Shown here one piece after another: positions 10,229 to 19,131 of a stretch of DNA of 42,821 nt (its first letter is position 1; the number at the start of each line of letters is the position of its first letter). Both the position numbers and the translations under genes were made by a program. The stretch covers positions 1 through 42,821 of the forward strand of contig JAILRI010000151.1 in NCBI GenBank assembly GCA_024698555.1, written 5' to 3'. Origin of the DNA: Lachnospiraceae bacterium. Its GTDB lineage: Bacteria; Bacillota; Clostridia; Lachnospirales; Lachnospiraceae. Under the pieces are notes generated by a model. That model made no database searches. It saw only the letters and a list, made by a program, of their open reading frames with translations, and was not told where the DNA came from.

Positions 10229-10293
10229 ATGCGAACTGTAACGATAACTAAAAAGATGACTCATTGAATTGTTAATACCACGGGGATAAGTAA

Positions 10294-11340
10294 ATGCTGC
10301 ATATATTACTTCTGATCCTGAAGATCATCGGGATAACGCTTCTGGTGATCATAGGGCTCATTTTACTGGCAGTACTGCTCATACTGTTCGTCCCGCTCAG
10401 ATACCGGTTAAGAGGCAGCGGCAGGCGCATTTATGACGAGGAAGCCGAAAAAGGCTATGAAGCGTCTGCATTGGCTAAAGTCACATGGCTGCTGCATTTT
10501 GTGAGCGTTAAGATCAATTATTCGGACGGTATCGGATATATAGTCAGAATTCTCGGAATTCCCTTTATCAGGGGCGGGAATGAAGAAAAAAAGAAAAAAG
10601 AAGATAAAGGCGACAAAGACGGTGAAAATGAGATAAAGGCTGAAGAAAAGGGCGAAGAAGAAGCAAAGCCTGAAGAAGAAGCAAAGCCTGAAGAAGTAAT
10701 GGAAAAGGAAGAAGGGGAAGAAAAGCCGAAAGAAGAATCGGAAGAGGGCGAAGAAGAGGAAAAAACTCCGGCAGAGGAGCCTGAGGGTAAAGAAGGCAAA
10801 GAAGAGGCAAAACAGGAAGAACCGGAAGATAAGGAAGAAGAGCCTGAGGATGAATCTGAAGAAGGGGAAGAAAAAGAAAAAACTCCGGAAGAAGAGCTAA
10901 AGGATAAAGAGAACGAAGAAGAGGAGGAAAAGCCCGAAGAGAAATCGGAAGAAAAAAGTGTTGTTAAAAAAATAAAAAACTATTATAATAAAGTGACGGG
11001 CATTCTTGAAGACCGGAGAGTGGCAAAAGCCTGGGAGCTGATAAAGGCACAGACCGCGAAGCTGTTTAAGGCTGTTATGCCCAGAAAGGCCGAAGGATAT
11101 TTTAAATACGGCTTCGAGGATCCGGCTGTTACCGGATATATAACTGCACTTTTTGCGTCGCAGTACGGGCTGTTAAAGGATATGGATATCGAACCTTATT
11201 TTGAAGATGAGATACTTGACGGTGATATGAAGCTTACCGGAAGGATATTCTGCATAAGTATACTGTGTGTTGCGGCAAAGCTCTATTTTAACAAGGATGT
11301 GCGGTATACGCTTGACCGGGTAAACGAGCTTAAGGGATAA
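10294..11340 (+). CDS. DUF2953-like (YtfI-like) membrane protein with Glu/Lys-rich insert
   Basis: N-terminal TM LLLILKIIGITLLVIIGLILLAVLLILFVPLRYR; C-terminal GYFKYGFEDPAVTGYITALFASQYG; located next to a YtfJ homologue as in B. subtilis ytfI-ytfJ. Confidence 0.7.
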   Translation: MLHILLLILKIIGITLLVIIGLILLAVLLILFVPLRYRLRGSGRRIYDEEAEKGYEASALAKVTWLLHFVSVKINYSDGIGYIVRILGIPFIRGGNEEKKKKEDKGDKDGENEIKAEEKGEEEAKPEEEAKPEEVMEKEEGEEKPKEESEEGEEEEKTPAEEPEGKEGKEEAKQEEPEDKEEEPEDESEEGEEKEKTPEEELKDKENEEEEEKPEEKSEEKSVVKKIKNYYNKVTGILEDRRVAKAWELIKAQTAKLFKAVMPRKAEGYFKYGFEDPAVTGYITALFASQYGLLKDMDIEPYFEDEILDGDMKLTGRIFCISILCVAAKLYFNKDVRYTLDRVNELKG

Positions 11341-11419
11341 CGGCAACAACAGATACACAGATGAAATACAGTTACACAGCTGATATAAAGCAACATATGG
11401 AGATAAAGGAGATATAGGT

Positions 11420-11872
11420 ATGGCAGAGATCAGTAATAATTTTAATGAAACCGTCAGTGCTCTGTTTAAAGGGATGGATGCTTTCATTACCACCAAGACC
11501 GTGGTCGGCGATGTGGTGAAGGTTGATGAGGATACTTATATTCTCCCTCTGGTGGATGCGACATTCGGAGTGGGCGCAGGTGCCTTCGGAGGCAACAATA
11601 AACGCCGTGCAGGAGGCGGCATGGGCGGGAAGATCACGCCTAACGCAGTTCTGGTGATACAGAACGGCAAGACCAGACTCGTAAGTGTCAAGAACCAGGA
11701 CAATGTGACGAAGATCATCGACGCTATCCCGGACATCATGGACAGATTCAAGAAATCACCCGAGGAAAAGGCTGCGGATGAAAGACAGAAGGCCTCCATG
11801 GACAAGAAGGGCAAAAAGTACATAGAAGAAGAGATGAGCAAAGGCAAAGATAAATCCCCCGAAAAAAAGTAG
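11420..11872 (+). CDS. ytfJ: GerW / YtfJ family sporulation protein
   Basis: VVGDVVKVDEDTYILPLVDATFGVGAGAFGG and KITPNAVLVIQNGKTRLVSVKN are characteristic. Confidence 0.85.
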   Translation: MAEISNNFNETVSALFKGMDAFITTKTVVGDVVKVDEDTYILPLVDATFGVGAGAFGGNNKRRAGGGMGGKITPNAVLVIQNGKTRLVSVKNQDNVTKIIDAIPDIMDRFKKSPEEKAADERQKASMDKKGKKYIEEEMSKGKDKSPEKK

Positions 11873-11977
11873 TTGCATTATTTTTTCTCTTATGATAAAA
11901 TTGTTGCGTTTGAGGCTTAAAGTACCTTTAAGTATGAAGTTTAAACGAAGATAAATAGAGTTAAGGAGGTGTGCTAA

Positions 11978-12175
11978 GTGGCTAAGTGTGCAATCTGTGA
12001 AAAGGACAATATGTATGGACATCATCTGAGCTATTCTAGAAGCCATGTTTCCAGACGTGCCAACAGAGTTTGGAAGACCAATGTAAAGTCTGTAAGGGTT
12101 AAGACTGAGGGCGGAACCAAGAAGATGTATGTTTGCACAGCATGTTTGAGAGCAGGCAAGGTTGAGCGTGCTTGA
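11978..12175 (+). CDS. rpmB: 50S ribosomal protein L28
   Basis: MAKCAICEKDNMYGHHLSYSRSHVSRRANRVWKTNVKSV...KKMYVCTACLRAGKVERA; aaggaggtg RBS. Confidence 0.95.
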   Translation: MAKCAICEKDNMYGHHLSYSRSHVSRRANRVWKTNVKSVRVKTEGGTKKMYVCTACLRAGKVERA

Positions 12176-12188
12176 TATTGTTGAATTC

Positions 12189-12215
12189 GGGACTGCTTTT
12201 TGCAGTCCCTTTGTT
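12189..12215 (+). terminator. Rho-independent terminator after rpmB
   Basis: GGGACTGC-tttt-GCAGTCCC followed by tttgtt. Confidence 0.75.
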
Positions 12216-12252
12216 ACTATTCACTGACTTGCTTTATCAGGAGGTTAATGAT

Positions 12253-12609
12253 ATGAACGGAACCTTTGTTACGGGACTTGGAGAAGTTCTCGTCGATAAT
12301 GACGTGATCGCGAAATGCGCAGGCGCCGCGGCATGCGAATGCTTCGGCATCGTCGGTATGTCATCTATCAGCGTCAGGGACGGCCTTGCAAAGCTGCTCA
12401 AGATGGAGAACCTGTCCAACGGCGTAAACGTTACTATAGATAATAACCAGCTGTATATTGATCTTCATATTATCGTGTCCTACGGCGTAAATATTCCCTC
12501 TGTATGCGAAAACCTGATCGAAAATGTAAAATATAAGGTTGAAGATACTACCGGGTTAGAGGTAAGGAATGTAAATATTTATGTTGAAGGCGTCAGAGTC
12601 ATCGATTGA
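12253..12609 (+). CDS. Asp23/Gls24 family envelope stress protein
   Basis: Start moved from 12172 to 12253 (aggaggttaatgatATG); LGEVLVDNDVIAKCAGAAACECFGIVGMS, IIVSYGVNIPSVCENLIENVKYKVEDTTGLEVRNVNIYVEGV. Confidence 0.9.
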   Translation: MNGTFVTGLGEVLVDNDVIAKCAGAAACECFGIVGMSSISVRDGLAKLLKMENLSNGVNVTIDNNQLYIDLHIIVSYGVNIPSVCENLIENVKYKVEDTTGLEVRNVNIYVEGVRVID

Positions 12610-12627
12610 ACGCGGGAGGGCACTTAA

Positions 12628-14352
12628 GTGATTGTAAACAGTATAGACGCGCAGCTTTTGAAAAAGATGTTTCTGGCTGCCGCAAAGGCGCTCGACTCCA
12701 AGAAGGAGATCATAAACGAGCTCAATGTGTTTCCTGTGCCTGACGGAGATACAGGAACCAATATGACTATGACCATCATGTCCGCCGCGCGTGAGGTTTG
12801 TTCACTGGCGGAGCCTGACATGGCTGATCTGGCCAAAGCAATATCATCCGGTTCCTTAAGAGGTGCCAGAGGCAATTCGGGCGTTATCCTGTCTCAGCTC
12901 CTCAGGGGCTTTACCAAGGTGATAAAGGATGAGAAGGAAATAAATGTTGAAATAGCGGCCAACGCCTTTATGAAGGCAGTTGAGACTGCATATAAGGCTG
13001 TAATGAAGCCCAAAGAGGGTACAATTCTTACAGTTGCAAAAGGCGGCGCCGAAAAGGCCGCTGAGCTGGTAGGGGAGACCGAGGATCTGATCGAGTTCGC
13101 TACTATAGTCATCGAGAGGATGGAAGAGGTTCTCGAATATACACCCGAGCTGCTTCCGGTACTGAAGGAAGCGGGCGTGGTCGATTCCGGAGGACAGGGA
13201 CTTCTCGAAGTTATGAAGGGAGCCTTCAGGGCGCTTTCCGGCGAGGAGTTTGACTTTAAACTGGACAGCGGCAATGTAAGCTCATCGGCTCCGGCCGAGA
13301 CCAAACGTGCTGTAAATACCGAAAATATATCCACTGCGGATATCAAGTTCGGATATTGTACGGAGTTCATCATTTTACTCGATAAGGAATTTACCGAAAA
13401 GGACGAGGATGAATTCAAGGCTTTCCTTGAATCTATCGGTGATTCCATAGTTTGTGTATCGGATGACGAAGTTGTTAAGACCCACGTACACACCAACGAT
13501 CCCGGACTGGCTATCCAGAGGGCTTTGACCTACGGACAGCTCAGCAATATGAAGATAGACAATATGCGTCTTGAACATACCGAGAAGCTGGGACTTGAGC
13601 AGGCGGCAGCGGCTGCTTCGAGCCAGACATCTTCTGCGTCTGATGCAGCTTCAGGTACAGAGACCGCAAAAACTTCCAAGCCTTCGGTACATAAGAAATT
13701 CGGTTTTATTTCGGTATCTATCGGTGAAGGCATAAACGAGATATTTACCGGACTGGGCGTTGATTTCCTTATCGAGGGCGGACAGACCATGAATCCTTCG
13801 ACTGAGGATATGCTCAATGCTATCGATGCGGTTGACGCGGATACTATTTTCATACTTCCGAACAATAAGAATATCATACTTGCAGCCCAGCAGGCACAGG
13901 CGATGACTTCGGACAAGAATATCGTGGTCATCCCTTCCAAGACCATTCCTCAGGGTATAGCTGCCCTCATCGGCTTTGTCGAGGGCAAGGATGTCTCCGA
14001 AAATGAGGAATCCATGCGTGAGGCCATGCAGCATATAAAGACCGGCCAGGTGACCTATTCCGTCAGGGATACAAAGATAGACGGGATGGAGATCAAACAG
14101 GGCGACTATATGGGCATAGACGATCATTCGATCAAGAGCGTCGGTACTGATATGCGCGGATGCGGCGTAGATCTTATTGAGTCGATGATAGACGATGAAT
14201 CGGAGCTGGTTAGCATCTACTTTGGAGCTGAAACTACAGAAGATGATGCAAACGCGCTTGCCGAAGAGATCATGTCCAGACATAAGCTTCTGGATGTGGA
14301 GGTACATGCAGGCGGTCAGCCGGTATATTATTATATCATTTCGGTTGAATAG
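12628..14352 (+). CDS. DAK2 domain protein (YloV / FakA-like kinase)
   Basis: NVFPVPDGDTGTNM, SGSLRGARGNSGVILSQLLRGF, VVDSGGQGLLEVMKGA, and C-terminal DUF1949/DegV-like FIL PNNKNIILAAQQA region; adjacent Asp23 as in Firmicutes. GTG start. Confidence 0.93.
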   Translation: MIVNSIDAQLLKKMFLAAAKALDSKKEIINELNVFPVPDGDTGTNMTMTIMSAAREVCSLAEPDMADLAKAISSGSLRGARGNSGVILSQLLRGFTKVIKDEKEINVEIAANAFMKAVETAYKAVMKPKEGTILTVAKGGAEKAAELVGETEDLIEFATIVIERMEEVLEYTPELLPVLKEAGVVDSGGQGLLEVMKGAFRALSGEEFDFKLDSGNVSSSAPAETKRAVNTENISTADIKFGYCTEFIILLDKEFTEKDEDEFKAFLESIGDSIVCVSDDEVVKTHVHTNDPGLAIQRALTYGQLSNMKIDNMRLEHTEKLGLEQAAAAASSQTSSASDAASGTETAKTSKPSVHKKFGFISVSIGEGINEIFTGLGVDFLIEGGQTMNPSTEDMLNAIDAVDADTIFILPNNKNIILAAQQAQAMTSDKNIVVIPSKTIPQGIAALIGFVEGKDVSENEESMREAMQHIKTGQVTYSVRDTKIDGMEIKQGDYMGIDDHSIKSVGTDMRGCGVDLIESMIDDESELVSIYFGAETTEDDANALAEEIMSRHKLLDVEVHAGGQPVYYYIISVE

Positions 14353-14369
14353 ATTTGTGAGGAAATGCT

Positions 14370-15923
14370 TTGAACAGAAAAGGTACGACCGGCTTCTTTA
14401 AGGCATATTTCAGCGGATTTTTAAGGGCTGCGGTGGTGGCGGTACTGCTGCTGGCGCAGTTCGCGCTTATATTCGGACTTGCGATAGGCTTAAGCACGGG
14501 CGGCGTATATGTTTATTTCGTCATTCAGTTCTTAAGCCTTTTATTGATAGTCGGACTGCTCAACAGGCATACGAATTATCTGTTCAAGCTCAGCTGGCTG
14601 ACGATCATCGCAGTCGTTCCCTTCGCGGGAGTTATCATGTATTACCTGTGGGGTCATGAGCGCAATCTGCATAAAGTCAAAAAACACGGACTGGAACTGC
14701 TTTCGTACGGTAAACGGTTCGAAGTGAGAGTTGAGAAGGCGGAAGGAGACTTTGCCCGTACATTTCCTGACGGTGTCAAACAGATGAAATATCTGACAGG
14801 TCAGGGCTTTCCCCTTTATGAAAACAATACTTACAGGTATTATTCCACCGGAGAAGAGGCATTTGAGGCGGTTATAGAAGACTTTGAAAAAGCGGAGCGT
14901 TTTATCTTCATCAGCTTTTTTATTGTTGCCGAGGGAGTCCTGTGGGAAAGAGTAAAACCCATTTTATTACAGAAAGCGGCTTCGGGGGTTGAGATCAGGT
15001 TTATTTATGATGATTTCGGTTCGATGTTCCGCACGGATAAGGCGTTCTGGCAGGAACTTGAAGCAGCGGGAGTAAAGGTTGGAAGGTTCAATCCTATCCA
15101 CAGATATCTGGACAAGCTGTACTTAAACTACCGCAATCATCAGAAGATCATAGTCATAGACGGCAATGTATGCTATACCGGAGGCTTTAATCTGGCAGAC
15201 GAGTACATTAATGCCATAGAGAGATTCGGATACTGGAAGGACGGCGGTGTCAGGATCGAGGGCGACGGTGTGTACGGGATGACCTGCATTTTCCTTGATA
15301 TGTGGGGCGTGGTAGTTCTCGGTAACAATGATGATTATAATGTTTACCGTCCCGATGTACGCGTAAACAATAGCGCCGGCTTTTGCCAGACCATAAGCGA
15401 CGGACCGCTCGATTCCGACAAAAATCCGATCGAAGCCTCCATAACGCAGCTAATTTACAGCGCAACCGATTTTCTGTATATCATGAGTCCGTATCTGATA
15501 CTGGAGGACGCAGTAAGCGACGCGCTTTGCAATGCCGCTGATTCCGGCATAGATGTAAGGCTTGTGATACCGGGGATACCGGACAAAAAAGCAGTATATC
15601 TGATCACGAAATATAATTGCGGCAAGCTTTTGGAACACGGCGTGAGAGTGTATGTTTATACTCCGGGATTTGTCCATAACAAGAATATTATCACGGAAAA
15701 CGTTGCATTGGTGGGATCTATCAATCTTGATTTCCGGAGTTTTTATCTGCATTTTGAATGCGGAGCATATATGTGGGATCCTGTTTTGGTACAGGAGATT
15801 AAAAAGGATTATGAAAATACCTTCGGCGAATGTCATGAAATGAGCTATGAGGAATGGCTGGCAAGGCCAAGAACGGAAAAGCTCAAGCAATGGTTCCTGA
15901 ACATATTTGCCGCGTTGATGTAA
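14370..15923 (+). CDS. cls: Cardiolipin synthase (PLD family)
   Basis: N-terminal TMs; two HKD motifs: HQKIIVIDGNVCYTGGFNLADEY and HNKNIITENVALVGSINLDFRSF. Confidence 0.92.
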   Translation: MNRKGTTGFFKAYFSGFLRAAVVAVLLLAQFALIFGLAIGLSTGGVYVYFVIQFLSLLLIVGLLNRHTNYLFKLSWLTIIAVVPFAGVIMYYLWGHERNLHKVKKHGLELLSYGKRFEVRVEKAEGDFARTFPDGVKQMKYLTGQGFPLYENNTYRYYSTGEEAFEAVIEDFEKAERFIFISFFIVAEGVLWERVKPILLQKAASGVEIRFIYDDFGSMFRTDKAFWQELEAAGVKVGRFNPIHRYLDKLYLNYRNHQKIIVIDGNVCYTGGFNLADEYINAIERFGYWKDGGVRIEGDGVYGMTCIFLDMWGVVVLGNNDDYNVYRPDVRVNNSAGFCQTISDGPLDSDKNPIEASITQLIYSATDFLYIMSPYLILEDAVSDALCNAADSGIDVRLVIPGIPDKKAVYLITKYNCGKLLEHGVRVYVYTPGFVHNKNIITENVALVGSINLDFRSFYLHFECGAYMWDPVLVQEIKKDYENTFGECHEMSYEEWLARPRTEKLKQWFLNIFAALM

Positions 15924-15945
15924 TCTACTTCCTGAGAGGCGCTTT

Positions 15946-16191
15946 ATGTACACCAATACCTGCAAGCATTGCCAGAAGCTGTTCAAAAGCCGTAGGAAGA
16001 GCTACTGCTGCAAGGAATGCGCAGATATCGACAAGATGAGATATGAGCAGATAAAGGCTTATCTGAGGCATTTTCCGAACAGCAACGCTTACCAGCTGGC
16101 AGACGCTCTGGATATAGACGTTTATACCGTCCTGAAATACGTAGAGGAAGGCAGCCTTGTAGTCAGCAAAGGAGAGTTTGAAAAGTTATGA
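15946..16191 (+). CDS. Small Cys-motif protein, YvyF/TIGR03826-like
   Basis: CKHCQKLFKSRRKSYCCKEC plus HTH-like PNSNAYQLADALDIDVYTVLKYVEEG. Confidence 0.6.
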   Translation: MYTNTCKHCQKLFKSRRKSYCCKECADIDKMRYEQIKAYLRHFPNSNAYQLADALDIDVYTVLKYVEEGSLVVSKGEFEKL

Positions 16192-16931
16192 TCTCATATG
16201 TAAGGGGTGAACTGCTGTTTACGACCGATGGCGCTGTAGTGATCGATACAGGCGGCATAGGCGTGGAAGTAAACGTGACGTCTCCGGTGCTTGCCATGCT
16301 GGAGAATAAGAGCGGTGAGATAGAGCTCTATACCTATCTGAACGTGAAGGAAGACGCGATGACACTGTTTGGCTTTACGACACGCAGGGATCTGAAGCTT
16401 TTTAAGCAGCTGATCACAGTAAACGGTATCGGGCCAAAGAGCGCGTTATCCATATTGTCAAATATGTCTTCGTCAGATCTGATAGCTGCAATCCTTTCCG
16501 AGGATGACAAGACTATCGCGAAAACTCCCGGAGTCGGGGCAAAATCGGCCAGCAGGATAGTGATAGACCTGAAAGACAAGCTCAGTTATGAGGATATGCT
16601 GACCAGGGACGAGAGCGGGATCAAACCCGCTGAGTATGCGGCGGACATTACGACAGACGGTGACAAAAGCCCGTATGCTGACAGCGGGGTGTCCGGATCA
16701 AAGACTGGCGCGTCTTCATTAAAGAAGAACGCGGGCAGGAATCAGGATAACATAAAGAACGGTTCAGGCGTTACCTCAGACGATCTGATGAATGAAAAGA
16801 ATGAAGCGATACAGGCGCTTTCCGCCCTCGGTTACTCTGTTTCCGAAGCCATGAAGGCTGTTAGGAGCATAGAACTGAAACAAGGTATGACGACGGAAGA
16901 AATACTGAAGGCAAGCCTTAAATATCTGTGA
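16188..16931 (+). CDS. ruvA: Holliday junction branch migration protein RuvA
   Basis: MISYVRGELLFTTDGAVVIDTGGIGVEV, NGIGPKSALSILS, TPGVGAKSASRIVIDLKDKL, C-terminal ALSALGYSVSEAMKAV; precedes ruvB. Confidence 0.93.
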   Translation: MISYVRGELLFTTDGAVVIDTGGIGVEVNVTSPVLAMLENKSGEIELYTYLNVKEDAMTLFGFTTRRDLKLFKQLITVNGIGPKSALSILSNMSSSDLIAAILSEDDKTIAKTPGVGAKSASRIVIDLKDKLSYEDMLTRDESGIKPAEYAADITTDGDKSPYADSGVSGSKTGASSLKKNAGRNQDNIKNGSGVTSDDLMNEKNEAIQALSALGYSVSEAMKAVRSIELKQGMTTEEILKASLKYL

Positions 16932-16950
16932 TTATATATAAGGAGTTTTC

Positions 16951-17955
16951 GTGGCAAAACGGTTGATTACCACCGAATACACGGTGGAGGATAAGGCGAT
17001 AGAAGGTACTTTGCGGCCTCAGCTGCTGGCCGATTATATCGGACAGTCGAAGGTCAAGGAGAACCTTAAGGTTTATATAGAGGCGGCGAAAGCACGCGAA
17101 GAACAGCTGGACCATGTGCTGCTGTTCGGACCTCCGGGACTGGGAAAAACGACGCTGGCCGGTATTATCGCCAACGAGATGGGCGTCGGCATCAAGACCG
17201 CGGTCGGTCCTTCGATCGAAAAGCCCGGAGATATCGTATCATTGCTGAGCAATCTTGCTCCAAAGGATGTTCTGTTCATTGACGAGATACACAGGCTGAA
17301 CAGACAGGTTGAGGAAATGCTGTATTCGGCAATGGAGGATTTTTACGTAGATATACTGATAGGACGCGGAGCCACCGCAAAGTCGATCAGACTTGATCTG
17401 CCTCCCTTTACGCTGGTGGGCGCCACCACCAGAGCGGGCATGCTCACAGCGCCGCTTCGAGACCGGTTCGGGGTGGTCAGCAGACTTGAATTTTATACCA
17501 TTGATGAGCTGGAGACCATCATTAACCGCTCTGCGGATGTGCTGGGCGTGGAGATAGACAAAGAGGGAACCTTAGAGCTGGCGAGAAGGTCAAGGGGAAC
17601 GCCGAGGCTGGCCAACCGGCTGCTTAAGAGGATCCGCGATTTTGCCCAGATAAAGTACGACGGAAGGATCACACTTGATGTAGCGAATTACGCGCTGGAT
17701 CTGATGGAGGTAGACAGTTTCGGTCTTGACAATATCGACAGAGCGGTGATAAAGACCATGATCGAGAAATTTGACGGCGGACCTGTCGGGATAGAAGCTG
17801 TGGCAACTACCATCGGAGAGGATGCCGGAACCATAGGAGAGGTTTACGAACCGTATCTGGTGCAGACGGGGCTGATCGCAAGGACTCCCCGGGGCAGGAT
17901 CGTGACTGGTGAAGGATATAAGCACTTCGGACTTGAGCGTCCGGCAAGAGTTTGA
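16951..17955 (+). CDS. ruvB: Holliday junction helicase RuvB
   Basis: GTG start; [62 protein letters not shown]. Confidence 0.97.
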   Translation: MAKRLITTEYTVEDKAIEGTLRPQLLADYIGQSKVKENLKVYIEAAKAREEQLDHVLLFGPPGLGKTTLAGIIANEMGVGIKTAVGPSIEKPGDIVSLLSNLAPKDVLFIDEIHRLNRQVEEMLYSAMEDFYVDILIGRGATAKSIRLDLPPFTLVGATTRAGMLTAPLRDRFGVVSRLEFYTIDELETIINRSADVLGVEIDKEGTLELARRSRGTPRLANRLLKRIRDFAQIKYDGRITLDVANYALDLMEVDSFGLDNIDRAVIKTMIEKFDGGPVGIEAVATTIGEDAGTIGEVYEPYLVQTGLIARTPRGRIVTGEGYKHFGLERPARV

Positions 17956-18070
17956 TGAAACCATATTTCAGTTTAAAACAGTTCAAGGAACGCTTCAGTG
18001 ATCACGATGAAGTTTAATAAAAAGTATTTGATAAAATGAAAATACATATGGATTAAAAAGGAGAGTAAGC

Positions 18071-18907
18071 ATGTACGAGATCATCAACAAAAGGAACCTC
18101 AATCCCACAGTTACTCTGATGGAGATCATGGCACCGCTGGTTGCCGCAAAGGCAGAGCCCGGTCAGTTCATTATCCTGAGGGTCGATGAGAACGGCGAGC
18201 GTATACCGCTCACGATCGCTGATTATGACAGGGAGAAGGGAACAGTAACCATTATTTTCCAGATAGTGGGAGCAACTACCGAGAAGCTGAACCACCTGGA
18301 AGCCGGAGATCATCTTCAGGATTTTGCCGGACCTTTGGGAAAGCCCACCGAAACCGAAGGCTTAAAAAAGGTTGCTGTGGTAGGCGGCGGTGTAGGCTGC
18401 GCCATCGCTTATCCTGTCGCAAAGAAGCTGCATGAGCTGGGCTGTGAAGTGCATTCCATCGTCGGCTTCAGGAACAGGGATCTGGTCATCTTAGAGGATG
18501 AATTCAAGGCAGTAAGCGATAAGCTGTGCATGATGACTGATGACGGAAGCTATGGTGAAAAGGGACTGGTTACCAACGCGCTTAAAAATCTGATCGATGA
18601 AGGAAACAAGTATGATCAGGTGATCGCCATTGGACCCGTGATCATGATGAAATTCGTCTGTCAGCTTACCAAGGAATATGATATAAAGACCATAGTTAGC
18701 ATGAACCCGATCATGATCGACGGAACCGGAATGTGCGGTGGCTGCAGGCTTACAGTAGGCGGCGAGACCAAGTTCGCCTGCGTGGACGGTCCCGATTTTG
18801 ACGGACATCTGGTAGACTTTGATGAAGCCATGAGCAGAGGAATGATCTATCGCGACTTCGAAAGACACGCGTATGAAGAAACCTGCAACCTGTTTAAAAA
18901 ACAGTAA
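18071..18907 (+). CDS. Sulfide/dihydroorotate dehydrogenase-like FAD/NAD-binding protein (NfnA-like)
   Basis: VVGGGVGCAIAYPVAKKL; CGGCRLTVGGETKFACVDGPDFDGHLVDF [2Fe-2S] motif; partner of downstream GltA-like gene. Confidence 0.9.
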   Translation: MYEIINKRNLNPTVTLMEIMAPLVAAKAEPGQFIILRVDENGERIPLTIADYDREKGTVTIIFQIVGATTEKLNHLEAGDHLQDFAGPLGKPTETEGLKKVAVVGGGVGCAIAYPVAKKLHELGCEVHSIVGFRNRDLVILEDEFKAVSDKLCMMTDDGSYGEKGLVTNALKNLIDEGNKYDQVIAIGPVIMMKFVCQLTKEYDIKTIVSMNPIMIDGTGMCGGCRLTVGGETKFACVDGPDFDGHLVDFDEAMSRGMIYRDFERHAYEETCNLFKKQ

Positions 18908-18921
18908 CAATTCAGCGCCCC

Positions 18922-19072
18922 TGCCAGATAGACATATTTGAAGTGAAAGCTTGCTTTCAAGCTTCAAATATGCTTATCTGGCAAAGGACGGTGACGTTAG
19001 TTACCGTCCCATCACATGAGCAAAAAAATGAATTCTTTGTTTTTCTTTATTGTCATTTTTTTGCGAATGTGA
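18922..19072 (+). other. Three consecutive hairpins in the NfnA/NfnB spacer
   Basis: 18922-18983: TGCCAGATAgaCATATTTGAAG/..CTTCAAATATGctTATCTGGCA with inner TGAAAGC-tt-GCTTTCA; 18986-19009: GGACGGT..ACCGTCC; 19012-19072: TCACATgaGCAAAAAAATGA..TCATTTTTTTGCgaATGTGA. Confidence 0.75.
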
Positions 19073-19131
19073 GTGGGGGGATGAATTGTTACTGATAACC
19101 ACCCGAATGAATATATACAAGGAGAGATCGT

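Noticed and set aside
10518-10810. Ser/Leu-rich minus-strand ORFs
   Set aside because: Simply the complement of the GAA/GAG-rich linker.
12172-12252. N-terminal extension of the Asp23 ORF
   Set aside because: Covers the rpmB terminator; a better RBS and conserved start are at 12253.
13651-14307. 218-aa minus-strand ORF
   Set aside because: Antisense to the DAK2 gene; no motif or RBS support.
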